Assembly (NCBI GenBank): GCA_910573755.1
Contig: CAJTBO010000005.1
Span: 1-64,000 of the forward strand
Origin: Lachnospiraceae bacterium
GTDB taxonomy: Bacteria; Bacillota; Clostridia; Lachnospirales; Lachnospiraceae
DNA: 64,000 bases
Direction: 5' to 3'
In this document: in pieces, positions 13,919-24,130 of the stretch
Numbering within the stretch: the first letter of the stretch is position 1
Layout: each line of letters opens with the position of its first letter
Notes under the pieces: model-generated
Told to the model about the DNA's origin: nothing
The model's input: only the letters and a program-made list of their open reading frames with translations
Databases searched by the model: none
Program-made: the position numbers and the translations under genes

Positions 13919-15180
13919 GCGAGCCTGTAATCGTCTTAAACAAACTCACCAAAAGCTATGGAAAGCATCGGGGCATTGAGGAAATCAACTTTACGGTCGA
14001 TCGTGGTGAGATTTTTGGCTTTATCGGCCCCAACGGGGCGGGAAAGTCCACCACGATCCGTACCCTGATGGGACTGCTGAAGCCCACCGGCGGAACCGCT
14101 TCTATTTTTGGATTGGACTGTGGGCGGCAGGCGTCTGAGATTGCAAAGGATGTAGGATATCTGCCCGGTGAAAACTGTTACTACAACAGTATGAAAGTCA
14201 AAGAGATGCTTCTTTATACGGCGGAGCTCTATGGAGTGGCAGATCATAACCGAATGGAAGCATTGGCGGAGCGGCTGAATTTGGATTTGTCCAGAAGGAT
14301 TGGCGACCTATCTTTAGGTAACAAAAAGAAAGTCGGCATCATTTCGGCCTTGCTGCCCTCCCCAAAGTTACTTATCATGGACGAGCCTACCAGTGGTCTT
14401 GACCCGCTGATCCAACAGACCTTTTACGACCTGTTAAAAGAAGAAAATGAACGTGGTACGACTATTTTTCTGTCCTCCCATGTTTTGAGCGAGGTACAGA
14501 GGCTCTGTGAACTGAAACAGTCACGAAAATATATCCTGATTTGGGCCGTTTCTCTTGCGATATGCATTTTTTCCATGACACCAGTTTACTATGGCATGGT
14601 AGAAACGGCGGGGACATTGCCAACAGGATTTGCACAGGGAGGCTTTTTTGAAACTGTTGGCGTCTCTCTGGAGCTTCTGACAATGCCTTTGGGAATGTAT
14701 TCGTTTCTCACGGGGTTCTTTATGATTGCTGGTGGCATTTTCGGGATGCACCTAGGCCTGTCCTTACATACCAAGGAGTGTACAGAAAACACAGCGGAAT
14801 TTTTATATACGAAACCTTGTGGGCGGCAGATGATATACAAAGGAAAACTATTGTGTGTCCTTGCCGGAGTATGTGTGACAGGCATTTCTTATCTGTTGGC
14901 GTCCTTTTTCGCGATGATGCTGTTTCACCCTGGATTTCCAGCAAGGGAGTTTTGGTTGGTGGCCGGTTCTTTTGTCCTTATTACACTCTTTTTTGCGCTG
15001 TTGGGAACAATGGCAGGGATATTCCGGCCTAATAACCGCTCTCCGCTTTTGACGGCTGGTCTGGTCGTATTTGTGGAATATTGCATAACCTCTTTCTCAA
15101 GAACCTTTTTTGAAAATAGCTTTAGAAAGAATATGCAGTATGTAACGGAGAAAATACCAAGGGGAGGCCTGCTGGTATAG
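13915..15180 (+). pseudogene. ABC transporter ATPase fused to its permease by an in-frame deletion
   Basis: Residues 1-199 are an ABC-2 type ATPase: Walker A GPNGAGKST (39-47), signature LSLGNKKK (about 135-142), Walker B LLIMDEPTSGLD (about 152-163) and switch SSHVLSEVQRLCE. At about residue 200 it passes directly into LKQSRKYILIWAVSLAICIF, the N-terminus of the usual partner permease, followed by about five membrane helices. The ATPase C-terminal about 90 residues and the permease start are missing. The permease end is also cut after FFENSFRKNM. In related loci TetR, ATPase and permease are separate genes. The product is probably not a working exporter. Confidence 0.8.
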
Positions 15181-15558
15181 CAAGCCTCCCCCCTGATATT
15201 CATGTTCTTGTAAAAGCGTATTTGCATGGGTTTTGAATCTGTTAAGGCGCCAATCATTTCACTTTTGATGATTTCCTCAGTGCGGTTGACAATACTGTTC
15301 ATGTAACATCTTGCGTAATGCAAGCGTTCATTTCTAGCTATTGCGATTTATCATTGATAAAATCAGTATCAGGAAGGGAAAATCAGATAAAACAGAGATA
15401 TAAGAACAGAGAAGAAAAGAATTTGTTGCCGTTCCATATCATTAAGGCAGCATCAGAAGGCGATGTACTGGCAATCTGTATAATTGAAAAATCTATATAA
15501 ACACAGTATAATAATACCCATAGAATCCCACTAAGTAAAAGGAAATGAAGAAAAAACA
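15181..15558. other. Fragment junction region
   Basis: Two gene pieces are visible. On the minus strand about 15195-15317 reads ARCYMNSIVNRTEEIIKSEM (unknown). On the plus strand about 15402-15500 reads NREEKNLLPFHIIKAASEGD, the start of a helix-turn-helix/sigma-like protein of Tn916-type elements, cut after about 30 residues. The remainder is AT-rich leader of the response regulator gene. Confidence 0.5.
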
Positions 15559-16251
15559 ATGAGCGGTAAAATATTGTTGGTAGACGATGAGCAAGAAATT
15601 GCTGATTTGATTGAGGTATTTTTGCAAAATGAACAATTTCAGTGTTTTAAATATTACACGTTCCAAGACGCATTTTCAGCGATAGACAGTGAATGTTTTG
15701 ACTTGGCAATAATAGATATAATGCTGCCGGACGGAAATGGCTTTACTTTATGCAGAGAAATACGGAAGAAATATACCTATCCCATTATATTGCTTACATC
15801 TAAAACAGAGGGAACAGATAAGGTTACAGGTTTATCTTTGGGGGCAGACGACTATGTTACAAAACCATTTCTGCCGATTGAACTTGCAGCAAGAGTTAAG
15901 GCGCATCTACGGAGGGTACATGATTATGACGGTAAAAAAATTGGCTCAAATGAAATGGTTACAATAGCGGGACTTCTGTTAAATAGAACTTCGCATGAAT
16001 GTAGATTGAACGGGGAACAGATTAAACTAACCCCCACAGAATTTTCAATATTATGGCTTTTATGTAAAAACAGGGGAAAGGTATATGGTGCTGATGAACT
16101 ATTTCAGATTATATGGGGAGAAAAGTATTTTAAGAACAGCAGAAATACGGTAATGGTTCAAATCAGACATATACGGGAAAAATTGAATGATACTGGTGAA
16201 AAGCCGAAATTCATAAAAACAATATGGGGGATAGGATATATTGTTGAGTAA
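15559..16251 (+). CDS. VanR-like OmpR-family response regulator
   Basis: A 230-residue two-domain regulator. The receiver has the acidic pair DD (residues 9-10), the phosphoacceptor Asp53 (LAIIDIMLPDG), a threonine/serine in LLTSKTEG and the lysine in VTKPF. The OmpR/PhoB winged helix follows (IKLTPTEFSILWLLCKNRGK ... NTVMVQIRHIREKL ... IKTIWGIGYIVE). It is most like VanR regulators of glycopeptide resistance clusters. The next gene is the cognate kinase, overlapping by 11 bases, followed by a VanZ-like gene, but no vanHAX or vanG-type ligase genes are present. Confidence 0.85.
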   Translation: MSGKILLVDDEQEIADLIEVFLQNEQFQCFKYYTFQDAFSAIDSECFDLAIIDIMLPDGNGFTLCREIRKKYTYPIILLTSKTEGTDKVTGLSLGADDYVTKPFLPIELAARVKAHLRRVHDYDGKKIGSNEMVTIAGLLLNRTSHECRLNGEQIKLTPTEFSILWLLCKNRGKVYGADELFQIIWGEKYFKNSRNTVMVQIRHIREKLNDTGEKPKFIKTIWGIGYIVE

Positions 16252-17347
16252 CAAATTCTCAAAGAAGTATAGAAAGCTGCTATTGCTTAGACATTTTATT
16301 GGTGCATTTATTGTGTTCTTTGTTCTGTTGGCTGTTTGTTCAGGGATTGAAAGTGTAGGAAACAACAACTTTTATATTTTCATAGAAAAAGTAGCAGGAT
16401 ACGATTTTGCGTGTATTGTACATGATTATGAGCCTTCAATTATTGTATTTGGTTTTCTCATATTAGAGTTATTTATGTGGATTGCTATAGAAAGAAGTTC
16501 ATCAAAGAAAATATTAAAAGTATTGGATTCCTTGGAATATGTTGTTGACAATTCAGCAAATAACATAGTACTCCCGTTAGAATTTTCTGATTTGCAGAAT
16601 TGGCTTAATCTTATAAAAATGCAGAACCGTGAGCAACAGCATTTACTGGAAATTGAAGCACAGAAAAAATCAGATACGCTTACTTATCTTGCGCATGACA
16701 TTAGAACCCCGCTTGCTTCCGTGGTGGGTTATTTAAGCCTATTGTGTGAAGCGCCGGATATGCCGGCCATACAGCGGGAAAAATATACAAAAGTTGCTTT
16801 CCGCAAGGCTATACAGTTTGAAAAACTGATAGATGATTTTTTTGACATAACAAGATATAGTTTATCCGACAAAACTCTGGTGAAACGGGAAATAGACATA
16901 TGTTTTTTAATAGAACAGTTAGCAGATGAATTTTACCCGTTGCTTAAACCCAAAGAGCTGCACATTGATTTAAAGTTGGGGGAAGGACTGTTTATAACAG
17001 GGGATTCAGAAAAGATTGCAAGAGTATTCAATAATCTTCTGAAAAATGCTATAAATTACAGTTATCCGAAAAGTTCGATTGAAATTTATGCCAGCCAAAC
17101 TTTATCTTATATAACTGTTTCCGTTAAGAATTACGGCAAAACAATACCTGCTGATGAATTGGGGCATATTTTTGATAAGTTTTACCGTTCCAAAGAATAT
17201 GGGGAATCAGAAGAAAGCGGAACAGGGCTTGGCTTGGCAATCGCAAAGGAAATTGTAAGAATACACAATGGAAGCATATATGCCATGAGTGATGATGAAA
17301 TAACAGTGTTTGAAGTCAAGCTGCCTGTTGCGGAAAAGCAGCGATAA
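16241..17347 (+). CDS. VanS-like sensor histidine kinase
   Basis: A 368-residue membrane kinase starting with TTG at 16241 inside the regulator gene. Two transmembrane helices (about residues 12-34 and 67-83) flank a short extracellular loop. The phosphoacceptor histidine is in LTYLAHDIRTPLASVVGYL (about residue 153). The ATP-binding domain shows NNLLKNAINYS (N box), DKFYRSKEYGES (F box) and GTGLGLAIAKEIV (G2). The short sensor loop and close pairing match VanS proteins. It would phosphorylate the VanR-like regulator upstream. The inducer is unknown. Confidence 0.85.
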   Translation: MLSNKFSKKYRKLLLLRHFIGAFIVFFVLLAVCSGIESVGNNNFYIFIEKVAGYDFACIVHDYEPSIIVFGFLILELFMWIAIERSSSKKILKVLDSLEYVVDNSANNIVLPLEFSDLQNWLNLIKMQNREQQHLLEIEAQKKSDTLTYLAHDIRTPLASVVGYLSLLCEAPDMPAIQREKYTKVAFRKAIQFEKLIDDFFDITRYSLSDKTLVKREIDICFLIEQLADEFYPLLKPKELHIDLKLGEGLFITGDSEKIARVFNNLLKNAINYSYPKSSIEIYASQTLSYITVSVKNYGKTIPADELGHIFDKFYRSKEYGESEESGTGLGLAIAKEIVRIHNGSIYAMSDDEITVFEVKLPVAEKQR

Positions 17348-17362
17348 GAAAAAAATAAGAAA

Positions 17363-17440
17363 TCAAAAAGAAATAAAAAATCAAAAACTCACTTCAACAG
17401 GGTATAATAATTCCCCGGTAGAGTGAGTTTTTTCTTGGAG
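17363..17440 (+). promoter_or_regulatory. Hairpin with embedded TATAAT between kinase and VanZ-like gene
   Basis: AAACTCACT (from 17384) pairs with AGTGAGTTT (to 17428), followed by a T run, giving a terminator-like stem upstream of the VanZ-like gene. Its loop contains TATAAT. Either partial termination or a separate promoter would uncouple the VanZ-like gene from the two-component genes. Confidence 0.45.
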
Positions 17441-17448
17441 GAATTGCT

Positions 17449-18381
17449 ATGGATAATCAAAATAAAAACCATGAAAAAATTTTGCGTGGCTGTCAGTGGG
17501 TATTTTTTATTATATATGTTATCTTTCTGCTTCGCATAACCTTTTTCAAACAAGTAACATTAAATAACTTATTTTCTGCCATAGGTGCAAGTGAAAGGAC
17601 AATCAGTGTCATTCCCTTTAGATCAATTTATGATATGGCTGTTTCAAATACCTCTATAGGACGAATCATTGAAAATGTAGTAGGAAATATCGTTTTATTT
17701 ATTCCGTTTGGAATGCTTTTTCCGATTATCTCCGACAAAAAACGTAAAGGGGTTTTATGTGCCGCTATCATATTCAGCCTGCTGATTGAAATTACGCAAC
17801 TCCTTTTTGCGCTTGGGAGTACAGATGTTGATGATTTGATATTTAATGTATCAGGTGCATATATCGGATATTTTGTATCAGATAAAATAAGAAAACTATT
17901 CAAGACATATACGTATTTTCTTGTTGCTATGACGCTTATAACGGCTGTTTTAGGGGCAAGTGTATTTGGATATTTGCTTGTTTACCAAACAGATTTATTT
18001 ATACTTAGCCAATATGATATAGATATTAAGAACCCGGAACTTGTAGAAATATTTATTGACACGCCGGTTGCTGCCACAGGTAAATATGTTGAGTTAGATA
18101 ATTGCGTACTAAAAGTGGAAAAAAGTGTTAAAAGCGCAAATGATATAAGGGAAATAGAGGCGTTCAAGATTACAGAAGACTGCGAAATATTTATTTGCTA
18201 CGATAGAATGGAATATTTTTTCAGTGCAATTACAGGTGAGTATCAAAAATATGAAAAGATTGATTATAATGATTTTATTTCACAAACAAAGTACAAATTT
18301 GATAGAAATAATAATGTGAGAATTTGGAGTGATAATGAAAAAAATATAAAGTTTATAGTGATTACTGAATGGATTGAATGA
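17449..18381 (+). CDS. VanZ-family membrane protein
   Basis: A 310-residue protein. Residues about 15-165 form the VanZ domain with four to five membrane helices and the conserved features ISVIPFRSIYD, ENVVGNIVLFIPFGML, EITQLLF and STDVDDLIFNVSGAYIGY. A C-terminal soluble part of about 130 residues is not part of the usual short VanZ and is not recognised. VanZ in the vanA cluster gives low-level teicoplanin resistance; many homologues have unknown roles. It follows the VanR/VanS-like pair with a strong AGGAG site. Confidence 0.82.
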   Translation: MDNQNKNHEKILRGCQWVFFIIYVIFLLRITFFKQVTLNNLFSAIGASERTISVIPFRSIYDMAVSNTSIGRIIENVVGNIVLFIPFGMLFPIISDKKRKGVLCAAIIFSLLIEITQLLFALGSTDVDDLIFNVSGAYIGYFVSDKIRKLFKTYTYFLVAMTLITAVLGASVFGYLLVYQTDLFILSQYDIDIKNPELVEIFIDTPVAATGKYVELDNCVLKVEKSVKSANDIREIEAFKITEDCEIFICYDRMEYFFSAITGEYQKYEKIDYNDFISQTKYKFDRNNNVRIWSDNEKNIKFIVITEWIE

Positions 18382-18667
18382 TTTGGATATATAACGAATA
18401 AGTTTTGCCGTTATATCATGTACGGATAGTCAAAGGGCATAGTTAAAATACTGCCGCCCCTCTAAACGATAAATGCGGCTGTAAACCAACTAATACCCCC
18501 ATGCGGGAGAAGCTGCGAGGCTGCCGTGGCAGAGGAAATGGAAAAATAAAGCAGGCATGTCCGGCTTTGCAGCATCCGATACTGCAAAACCGCCGTCACC
18601 GTTTTACGGGTGGCGGCGGTTTTGTGCGTATGACTGAAATTTTATCCTGTGAGACGGGATAAGTCTG
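18382..18667. other. Boundary between accessory region and backbone
   Basis: No gene is seen. An AT-rich part (18382-18450) is followed by more GC-rich sequence and a strong stem with arms AAAACCGCCG and CGGCGGTTTT (18586-18624), which would terminate plus-strand transcripts. No repeat clearly matching an attachment site was found. Confidence 0.5.
18586..18624. terminator. Strong stem-loop terminator
   Basis: AAAACCGCCG-tCACC and GGGTG-GCGGCGGTTTT pair around a short loop, ending in T residues in both directions. It separates the accessory region from the phosphorylase gene. Confidence 0.7.
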
Positions 18668-21103
18668 TTAGCTCATGGCAACAAGTATTTCATAGTTTTT
18701 CTTTCCGGGTATATACGGGATGATACAGCCTTCAACGGGACTGCCGTCCACCTGAATGCTCTTGATTCCCTTTTCCACATCACCCGGGTTTACAACCCTG
18801 ATATGGTAAGTCCCTTCACGGAATTTCCTTGTGACCTCAAAATCGCCGAAGCCCTTTGGAACACAGGGGGATATACTGAGCCCCTTGTGAGTGGGGTATA
18901 TGCCCAGAATATACTGGGAGATGTTGAGGAAGGTCCATGCCGCTGTGCCGGTGAGCCAGCTGTTTTTTGCTTCGCCGTGGGTTTTGGCGTCTTTTCCGGC
19001 GATCATCTGAGAGTAGACATAGGGTTCCGTCCGGTGGATCTCGCTGATATCCTCAAGGTAGGCGGGGCAGGTCCTGCGGTAGATCTCAAAGGCGCGGTCT
19101 CCCCGCCCGATGACGGTTTCCGCAATGGATACCCAGGGATTGTTATGGCAGAAAATGCCTGCATTCTCCTTGTATCCCGGTGGATAGGAGGTGACTTCGC
19201 CGAGTTCCAGATGATACCGGGTGTAGGCGGGCTGAAGGATCATCATGCCATAGCCGGTATCCAGTTTTTCCTTTGCGGCGTCCAGTGCCTTTTCGGCAAG
19301 CCCTTCCTTTACGCCGATCCCTGCAAAGACGCAAAATCCCTGGGGTTCGATGAAAATCTGTCCTTCTTCACATTCTGCGGAACCTATCTTTTGGCCGTAG
19401 GCGTCATATGCGCGCAGGAACCATTCACCGTCCCATCCGCTTTTGATAACCGCTTCGTACATTGCCTTTACTTCCCGTCGCGCCCTGTCCGCCTCCGGCT
19501 GGTTTCCGGTGAGTTCGCACAGCTGGGCGTATTCCTCCCCGTACTTCACAAACATACCGGCGATCAGGACGGATTCCGCGACGGGCCCCTCGTCCGGGCC
19601 GAAGGTCTGGAAGGATTCGCCGGGATGTTCTGAAAAACAGTTCAGGTTCAGACAGTCGTTCCAGTCGGCGCGTCCGATCAGCGGAAGCAGATGCGGTCCT
19701 TTATGTGTTACCGTGTAGTCGAAGGAACGTTTCAGGTGTTCCATAAGGGGGGCGCTTAAACCTTCATCGCAGTCAAAGGGAACCGGGACATCAAGAAGCG
19801 GGGTGTCTCCGGTTTCGCGGATATAGGCGCCGGTACAGGCGATAAGCCATAAGGGATCGTCATTAAAGCCGCTCCCGATATCGGTGTTGCCCTTTTTGGT
19901 GAGAGGCTGATACTGGTGATAAGCGCTGCCGTCGGGGAACTGGGTGGAAGCGATGTCGATGATCCGCTCCCGGGCGCGGTCCGGGATCAGATGCACAAAA
20001 CCCAGCAGGTCCTGACAGGAATCCCGGAATCCCATACCTCTTCCGATCCCCGATTCATAGTAGGAGGCGGAGCGGGACATATTGAAGGTCACCATACACT
20101 GATACTGATGCCAGATATTGACCATGCGGTCTATTTTTTCATTGGAGGACCTGAGGGAAAATCCGGACAGAAGATTCGTCCAGTATGCGTTCAGACCGGT
20201 AAATGCCCGGTCTACATCATCTTCCGTCCGGTATTTTTCCAGCAGGGCAAAAGCGGGTTCCTTGTTGATAACTCCGGGACTTTCCCATTTATTTTCCGAC
20301 GTGGTCTCTATGTAGCCGAGGACAAAGACAAAGGATCTTGTCTCGCCGGGAGCAAGGGTGAGATCGATCTGGTGGGCGGCAATGGGAGACCAGCCGCTGG
20401 CAACGGAATTGGTGCAGGCACCTTTTTCGACTGCTTCGGGGAGACTGTTTCCGCGGCAGGCGCCGAGAAAGGCGTCGCGGTCCGTGTCAAAACCGTTTAT
20501 TTTGGCATTGACGGCATAAACCGCATAGTGGCTGCGGCGCTCCCGGTACTCTGTTTTGTGGAATATTGCGGAATCAACGATCTCCACCTCACCGGTATTA
20601 AGGTTCCGCTGGAAATTTTTCATATCGTCATCGGCATTCCACAGACACCATTCCACATAAGAAAAGAGGGAGATCGCTTTGGGTGAAGCGGATTCGTTGG
20701 TCAGCTTCAGCAGGCTGATCTCGCAGGCATCGTCCATAGGGACGAAGGTGAGCACGGACGCCTTTAATTCATTTTTGGATGAGGTAAAGCGGCTGTATCC
20801 GATGCCGTGGCGGCATTCATAGGAATCAAGGGGAGTCTGGGAGGGCTGCCAGCCGGGATTCCAGACTGTATTGCCTTCCTTCAGATAAAAGTATCTGCCG
20901 TTGTTATCCGGCGGTATATTGTTGTAGCGGTAGCGCGTCAGGCGCAGCAGTTTCGCGTCTTTATAAAAAGAATAGCCGCCGCAGGTGTTGGAGATCAGGC
21001 TGAAGAAATCCCGGCAGCCCAGATAATTGATCCAGGGGAGCGGTGTTTTCGGGGTAGTGATCACATATTCACGGCCCGGATCGTCAAAATAGCCATATTT
21101 CAT
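18668..21103 (-). CDS. cbpA: Cellobiose phosphorylase (GH94)
   Basis: It splits cellobiose with phosphate into glucose 1-phosphate and glucose in the cytoplasm. The 811-residue length equals that of the Clostridium thermocellum enzyme, and similarity is visible from end to end ([51 protein letters not shown]). The general-acid aspartate lies in [15 protein letters not shown] (about residue 480). No signal peptide is present. The gene is divergent from a lacI-type regulator, and a sugar ABC importer follows that regulator, so uptake and phosphorolysis form one pathway. The promoter at 21240-21268 and an operator at 21210-21222 suggest repression. The closely related cellodextrin phosphorylase is less likely given length and similarity. 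Confidence 0.92.
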   Translation of the reverse strand: MKYGYFDDPGREYVITTPKTPLPWINYLGCRDFFSLISNTCGGYSFYKDAKLLRLTRYRYNNIPPDNNGRYFYLKEGNTVWNPGWQPSQTPLDSYECRHGIGYSRFTSSKNELKASVLTFVPMDDACEISLLKLTNESASPKAISLFSYVEWCLWNADDDMKNFQRNLNTGEVEIVDSAIFHKTEYRERRSHYAVYAVNAKINGFDTDRDAFLGACRGNSLPEAVEKGACTNSVASGWSPIAAHQIDLTLAPGETRSFVFVLGYIETTSENKWESPGVINKEPAFALLEKYRTEDDVDRAFTGLNAYWTNLLSGFSLRSSNEKIDRMVNIWHQYQCMVTFNMSRSASYYESGIGRGMGFRDSCQDLLGFVHLIPDRARERIIDIASTQFPDGSAYHQYQPLTKKGNTDIGSGFNDDPLWLIACTGAYIRETGDTPLLDVPVPFDCDEGLSAPLMEHLKRSFDYTVTHKGPHLLPLIGRADWNDCLNLNCFSEHPGESFQTFGPDEGPVAESVLIAGMFVKYGEEYAQLCELTGNQPEADRARREVKAMYEAVIKSGWDGEWFLRAYDAYGQKIGSAECEEGQIFIEPQGFCVFAGIGVKEGLAEKALDAAKEKLDTGYGMMILQPAYTRYHLELGEVTSYPPGYKENAGIFCHNNPWVSIAETVIGRGDRAFEIYRRTCPAYLEDISEIHRTEPYVYSQMIAGKDAKTHGEAKNSWLTGTAAWTFLNISQYILGIYPTHKGLSISPCVPKGFGDFEVTRKFREGTYHIRVVNPGDVEKGIKSIQVDGSPVEGCIIPYIPGKKNYEILVAMS

Positions 21104-21209
21104 AATCTTATTCTCCTGTTCTTGGTGTATGTATTTTCCTGTGATTAACGTACTTTCGTATCTTATTCTTTCGTGTTGGCATGTCGTGGCCAGACTGACG
21201 GTATGATCA

Positions 21210-21222
21210 GAAAACGTTTAAG
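21210..21222. promoter_or_regulatory. LacI-type operator O1
   Basis: GAAAACGTTTAAG, centred on the CG typical of LacI/GalR sites. It lies just downstream of the expected start of the phosphorylase transcript, so binding would block it. It differs by one base from the site at 21514-21526. Confidence 0.7.
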
Positions 21223-21239
21223 TAATTGATATAATCAGA

Positions 21240-21268
21240 ATTATACATAATAAGAGAAGCATATGCAA
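21240..21268 (-). promoter_or_regulatory. Promoter of cellobiose phosphorylase
   Basis: Minus strand TTGCAT, 17 bases, TATAAT. The -10 box is perfect. Operator O1 lies about 11-23 bases downstream of the predicted start point. Confidence 0.7.
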
Positions 21269-21476
21269 GAAAAAAATATACATCTTATCTAAAAAAGAAT
21301 CAGGTAATTAAAAAAGACAGTAATCAAAATGAAGTGAGGAGCCGTGTGAAAAGATGGATTTAAGAAAATTTAAGTAAAATGTACCATTTTTCAGGCAGAA
21401 ACAAGTGAAAAGAAGATGAGAAATATGTGCAAATTGCTAAAAATATAATAATTGCATAAAAAAATCAAAAAAAGTG

Positions 21477-21526
21477 TTGCAAAACTGTGGAAAATATTAT
21501 AAACTGATTTTACGAAAACGATTAAG
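21477..21526 (+). promoter_or_regulatory. Promoter and operator O2 of the lacI-type gene
   Basis: TTGCAA (21477) and TATAAA (21498) with a short 15-base spacer form a likely promoter. GAAAACGATTAAG at 21514-21526 lies immediately downstream and matches O1 except for one base. The regulator thus probably controls itself as well as the phosphorylase. The rest of the divergent region (21104-21558) is AT-rich and holds no gene. Confidence 0.6.
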
Positions 21527-21558
21527 TTAAAAATTGATAGATAAGGACAAGAGAAAAC

Positions 21559-22569
21559 ATGGTATCGATGAAAGATATTTCGGCAGTCTGCGGTGTGTCC
21601 ATAGCGACGGTGAGCAAGGCGCTGAATGACCACAAGGACATCGGAGAAGAGACAAAGGCACAGATCCGGCGGGTGGCAAAAGAACTGGGGTATTCCCCCA
21701 ATGCCGCTGCAAAGTCTTTAAAGACAAACAGAACCTATAATCTGGGGGTGCTTTTTGCGGATGAGGCCATGAGCGGGCTTACCCACGACTATTTTTCTTA
21801 TGTGCTGGACAGCTTTAAGAATACGGTGGAGGAAAATGGATATGATATCACATTTATCAACTGCAGTAAAAAGCGTGCCGGAAGAATGTCCTATCTCGAG
21901 CACAGCAGATACCGGGGGTTTGACGGCGTGGTGATCGCCTGCGTTGATTTTTACGATCCGGAGGTTGAGGAACTGGTCAGAAGCGAGATACCGGTCGTGA
22001 CCATTGACCATCTTTTTCATAACCGGTGCGCCGTTATTTCAGATAATATCAAAGGGATGCGGGATCTGGTTCAATTTGTATACGATATGGGACACCGGAA
22101 GATCGCATACATACACGGCGCCGATTCGGCGGTTACACAGAACAGGCTTTCTTCCTTCTACCGGACCTGCGAGGAACTCGGGATCGAGGTTCCCGCACAG
22201 TATATGGGGGAGGCGCCCTACCGGGATACCAGAGGAACCTTCGAGGAGACGGAAAAACTTCTTGACCTTAAGAACCCGCCCACCTGTATTTTATATCCGG
22301 ACGATTTTGCCGCACTGGGAGGCATCAATGCGATCCATGCGAGGGGGATGAAGATACCGGAAGATATTTCGATCGCAGGATATGACGGGTCAAGGATCGC
22401 AAGACATTTTGAACCGCAGCTTACCACACTGAAACAGGATACAAAACAGATCGGAAGTCAGGCGGCGGAGAAACTCATAAATCTGATCGAAAGGCCGAAG
22501 ACCACACTGGTGGAGCAGATCATCGTGACGGGAGAAGTGATCCCCGGCACTTCGGTAAAACAAATTTAA
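21559..22569 (+). CDS. LacI/GalR-family repressor, probably of cellobiose use
   Basis: A 336-residue regulator. The N-terminal LacI helix-turn-helix is clear (VSMKDISAVCGVSIATVSKA and hinge region SPNAAAKSLKTNRTYNLGVL), followed by a periplasmic-binding-protein-like sugar domain with IPEDISIAGYDGSRIARHF near the end. It lies divergent from the phosphorylase gene and directly upstream of the ABC importer genes. Two near-identical operators flank the divergent promoters. The inducer is probably cellobiose or a cello-oligosaccharide, inferred from the neighbours. Confidence 0.88.
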   Translation: MVSMKDISAVCGVSIATVSKALNDHKDIGEETKAQIRRVAKELGYSPNAAAKSLKTNRTYNLGVLFADEAMSGLTHDYFSYVLDSFKNTVEENGYDITFINCSKKRAGRMSYLEHSRYRGFDGVVIACVDFYDPEVEELVRSEIPVVTIDHLFHNRCAVISDNIKGMRDLVQFVYDMGHRKIAYIHGADSAVTQNRLSSFYRTCEELGIEVPAQYMGEAPYRDTRGTFEETEKLLDLKNPPTCILYPDDFAALGGINAIHARGMKIPEDISIAGYDGSRIARHFEPQLTTLKQDTKQIGSQAAEKLINLIERPKTTLVEQIIVTGEVIPGTSVKQI

Positions 22570-22675
22570 GCGTTGTGCAAAGGCATTTGGAAGAAAAGAT
22601 TCGATGCAGTCTGTTTCTTCTTAAAATATAAATGCGGCAGGTAAACATCATAAATATGAAAAAGGGAGGTAAACC

Positions 22676-24088
22676 ATGAAGAAAAAATTACTCAGTGCAG
22701 TACTTATTGCGGCGATGACAGCCGGTATGCTGGCGGGATGCGGCGCTGCGGGGGGAGAGACAGGCGCGGATACGACGCAGCCGCAGGAACAGGAACAGGA
22801 AGCTCCCGCGGAGGAAGCGGCTGTGGAAGCGGCAGAGACGGCGGATGAAGGAAAGATTCTCAACATTTACTGCTGGAACGATGAGTTTAAGAGGCGTATT
22901 CAGGATCATTATCCGGGTTATACGGCGGATGCAAGCGATGCCACCAAAGGAACCATAGGCGATGTGACAGTGGTGTGGAACATCACGCCGAATGATGACA
23001 ATGCCTATCAGAATAATCTGGACGAGACATTATTAAAACAGGCAGACGCGGCGGATGACAGCAAGATCGATATCTTCCTTGTGGAAGCGGATTATGCATT
23101 AAAATATGTGGATACGGAACTGACCATGCCGGTTGCCGATCTGGGTATTACAGAGGCGGATCTTGCGAATCAGTATCAGTACACCAAGGATATTGTAACG
23201 GATTCCAACGGCGTATTGAAGGGTGTTTCCTGGCAGGGCTGCCCCGGCGCAATGTTCTACAGCCGCGATGTGGCTAAAGAAGTGTTCGGTACGGATGATC
23301 CGGCGGAAGTGCAGAAATATGTTGCTGACTGGGATGCCTTCAACGAGACGGCTGCAACACTGAAGGATGCAGGGTATTTCATTATTTCTTCCGTAAACGA
23401 CAGCTACCGTGTATACTCCAACAATGTAACTTCCAAGTGGGTAGAAGGCGGAAAGATCAATATCGATGGCAATATCATGAAATGGGTGGAAGATTCCAAA
23501 GCGCTGGTAGACGCGGGCGAAACCAATACATATGAATTATGGAGCGATGACTGGAGCAAAGGCTTTTATCCGGAAGGAAAGGTATTCAGTTATTTTGGAC
23601 CTGCATGGTTCATTAACTTCTCCATGGCGGCAGATGCCGAAGGCAGTATCGGAAATGCCGGCGGATGGGCGGCAACGGAAGGACCTCAGGGATTTTTCTG
23701 GGGGGGCACCTGGATCTGTGCGGCAGCAGGTACGGATAACCCGGCCCTGATAAAGGATATCATGCTTCAGATGACATCCAACGAAGAAATCATGAAGGAA
23801 ATCGTAGTGGCTGATGATGATTTTGTAAACAATAAGCCGGCAATGGAGGCAATGGCAGCTGATGCGGGTTACTCCAGCAAGATTCTCGGAGGACAGAATC
23901 CTCTCAATATGTATTGTGCAGGTGTTGAAGGACTTGATTTAAGTAATCTGTCGGTTTATGACCAGGGCTGTAATGAGGAATTCCAGAACGCGATGAAGAA
24001 CTATTTTGACGGCAATACGGATCTGGACGGAGCACTGGAGCTGTTTTATAAAGCGGTGGTGGAAAAATATCCGGAACTGACCTATTGA
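22676..24088 (+). CDS. Sugar ABC transporter substrate-binding lipoprotein
   Basis: A 470-residue lipoprotein. The signal peptide ends in a lipobox with the modified cysteine at residue 22 (AGMLAGCG). An acidic, flexible linker (about 23-58) is followed by an extracellular solute-binding fold (ILNIYCWNDEFKRRIQDHYP ... FFWGGTWICAAAGTDNPALI). GGGAGG lies before the ATG. With the two permeases downstream it forms an importer; linkage to cellobiose phosphorylase suggests cellobiose or short cellodextrins as substrate. No ATPase gene is present, so a shared MsmK-type ATPase encoded elsewhere is expected. Confidence 0.88.
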   Translation: MKKKLLSAVLIAAMTAGMLAGCGAAGGETGADTTQPQEQEQEAPAEEAAVEAAETADEGKILNIYCWNDEFKRRIQDHYPGYTADASDATKGTIGDVTVVWNITPNDDNAYQNNLDETLLKQADAADDSKIDIFLVEADYALKYVDTELTMPVADLGITEADLANQYQYTKDIVTDSNGVLKGVSWQGCPGAMFYSRDVAKEVFGTDDPAEVQKYVADWDAFNETAATLKDAGYFIISSVNDSYRVYSNNVTSKWVEGGKINIDGNIMKWVEDSKALVDAGETNTYELWSDDWSKGFYPEGKVFSYFGPAWFINFSMAADAEGSIGNAGGWAATEGPQGFFWGGTWICAAAGTDNPALIKDIMLQMTSNEEIMKEIVVADDDFVNNKPAMEAMAADAGYSSKILGGQNPLNMYCAGVEGLDLSNLSVYDQGCNEEFQNAMKNYFDGNTDLDGALELFYKAVVEKYPELTY

Positions 24089-24130
24089 TCATAAATAGAT
24101 TGGCATAACAGGTTATCTGCTTATGGCTGT

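Noticed and set aside
15195-15317. Minus-strand fragment ARCYMNSIVNRTEEIIKSEM as a gene
   Set aside because: It has no clear start context and is cut on both sides; listed only within the junction region.
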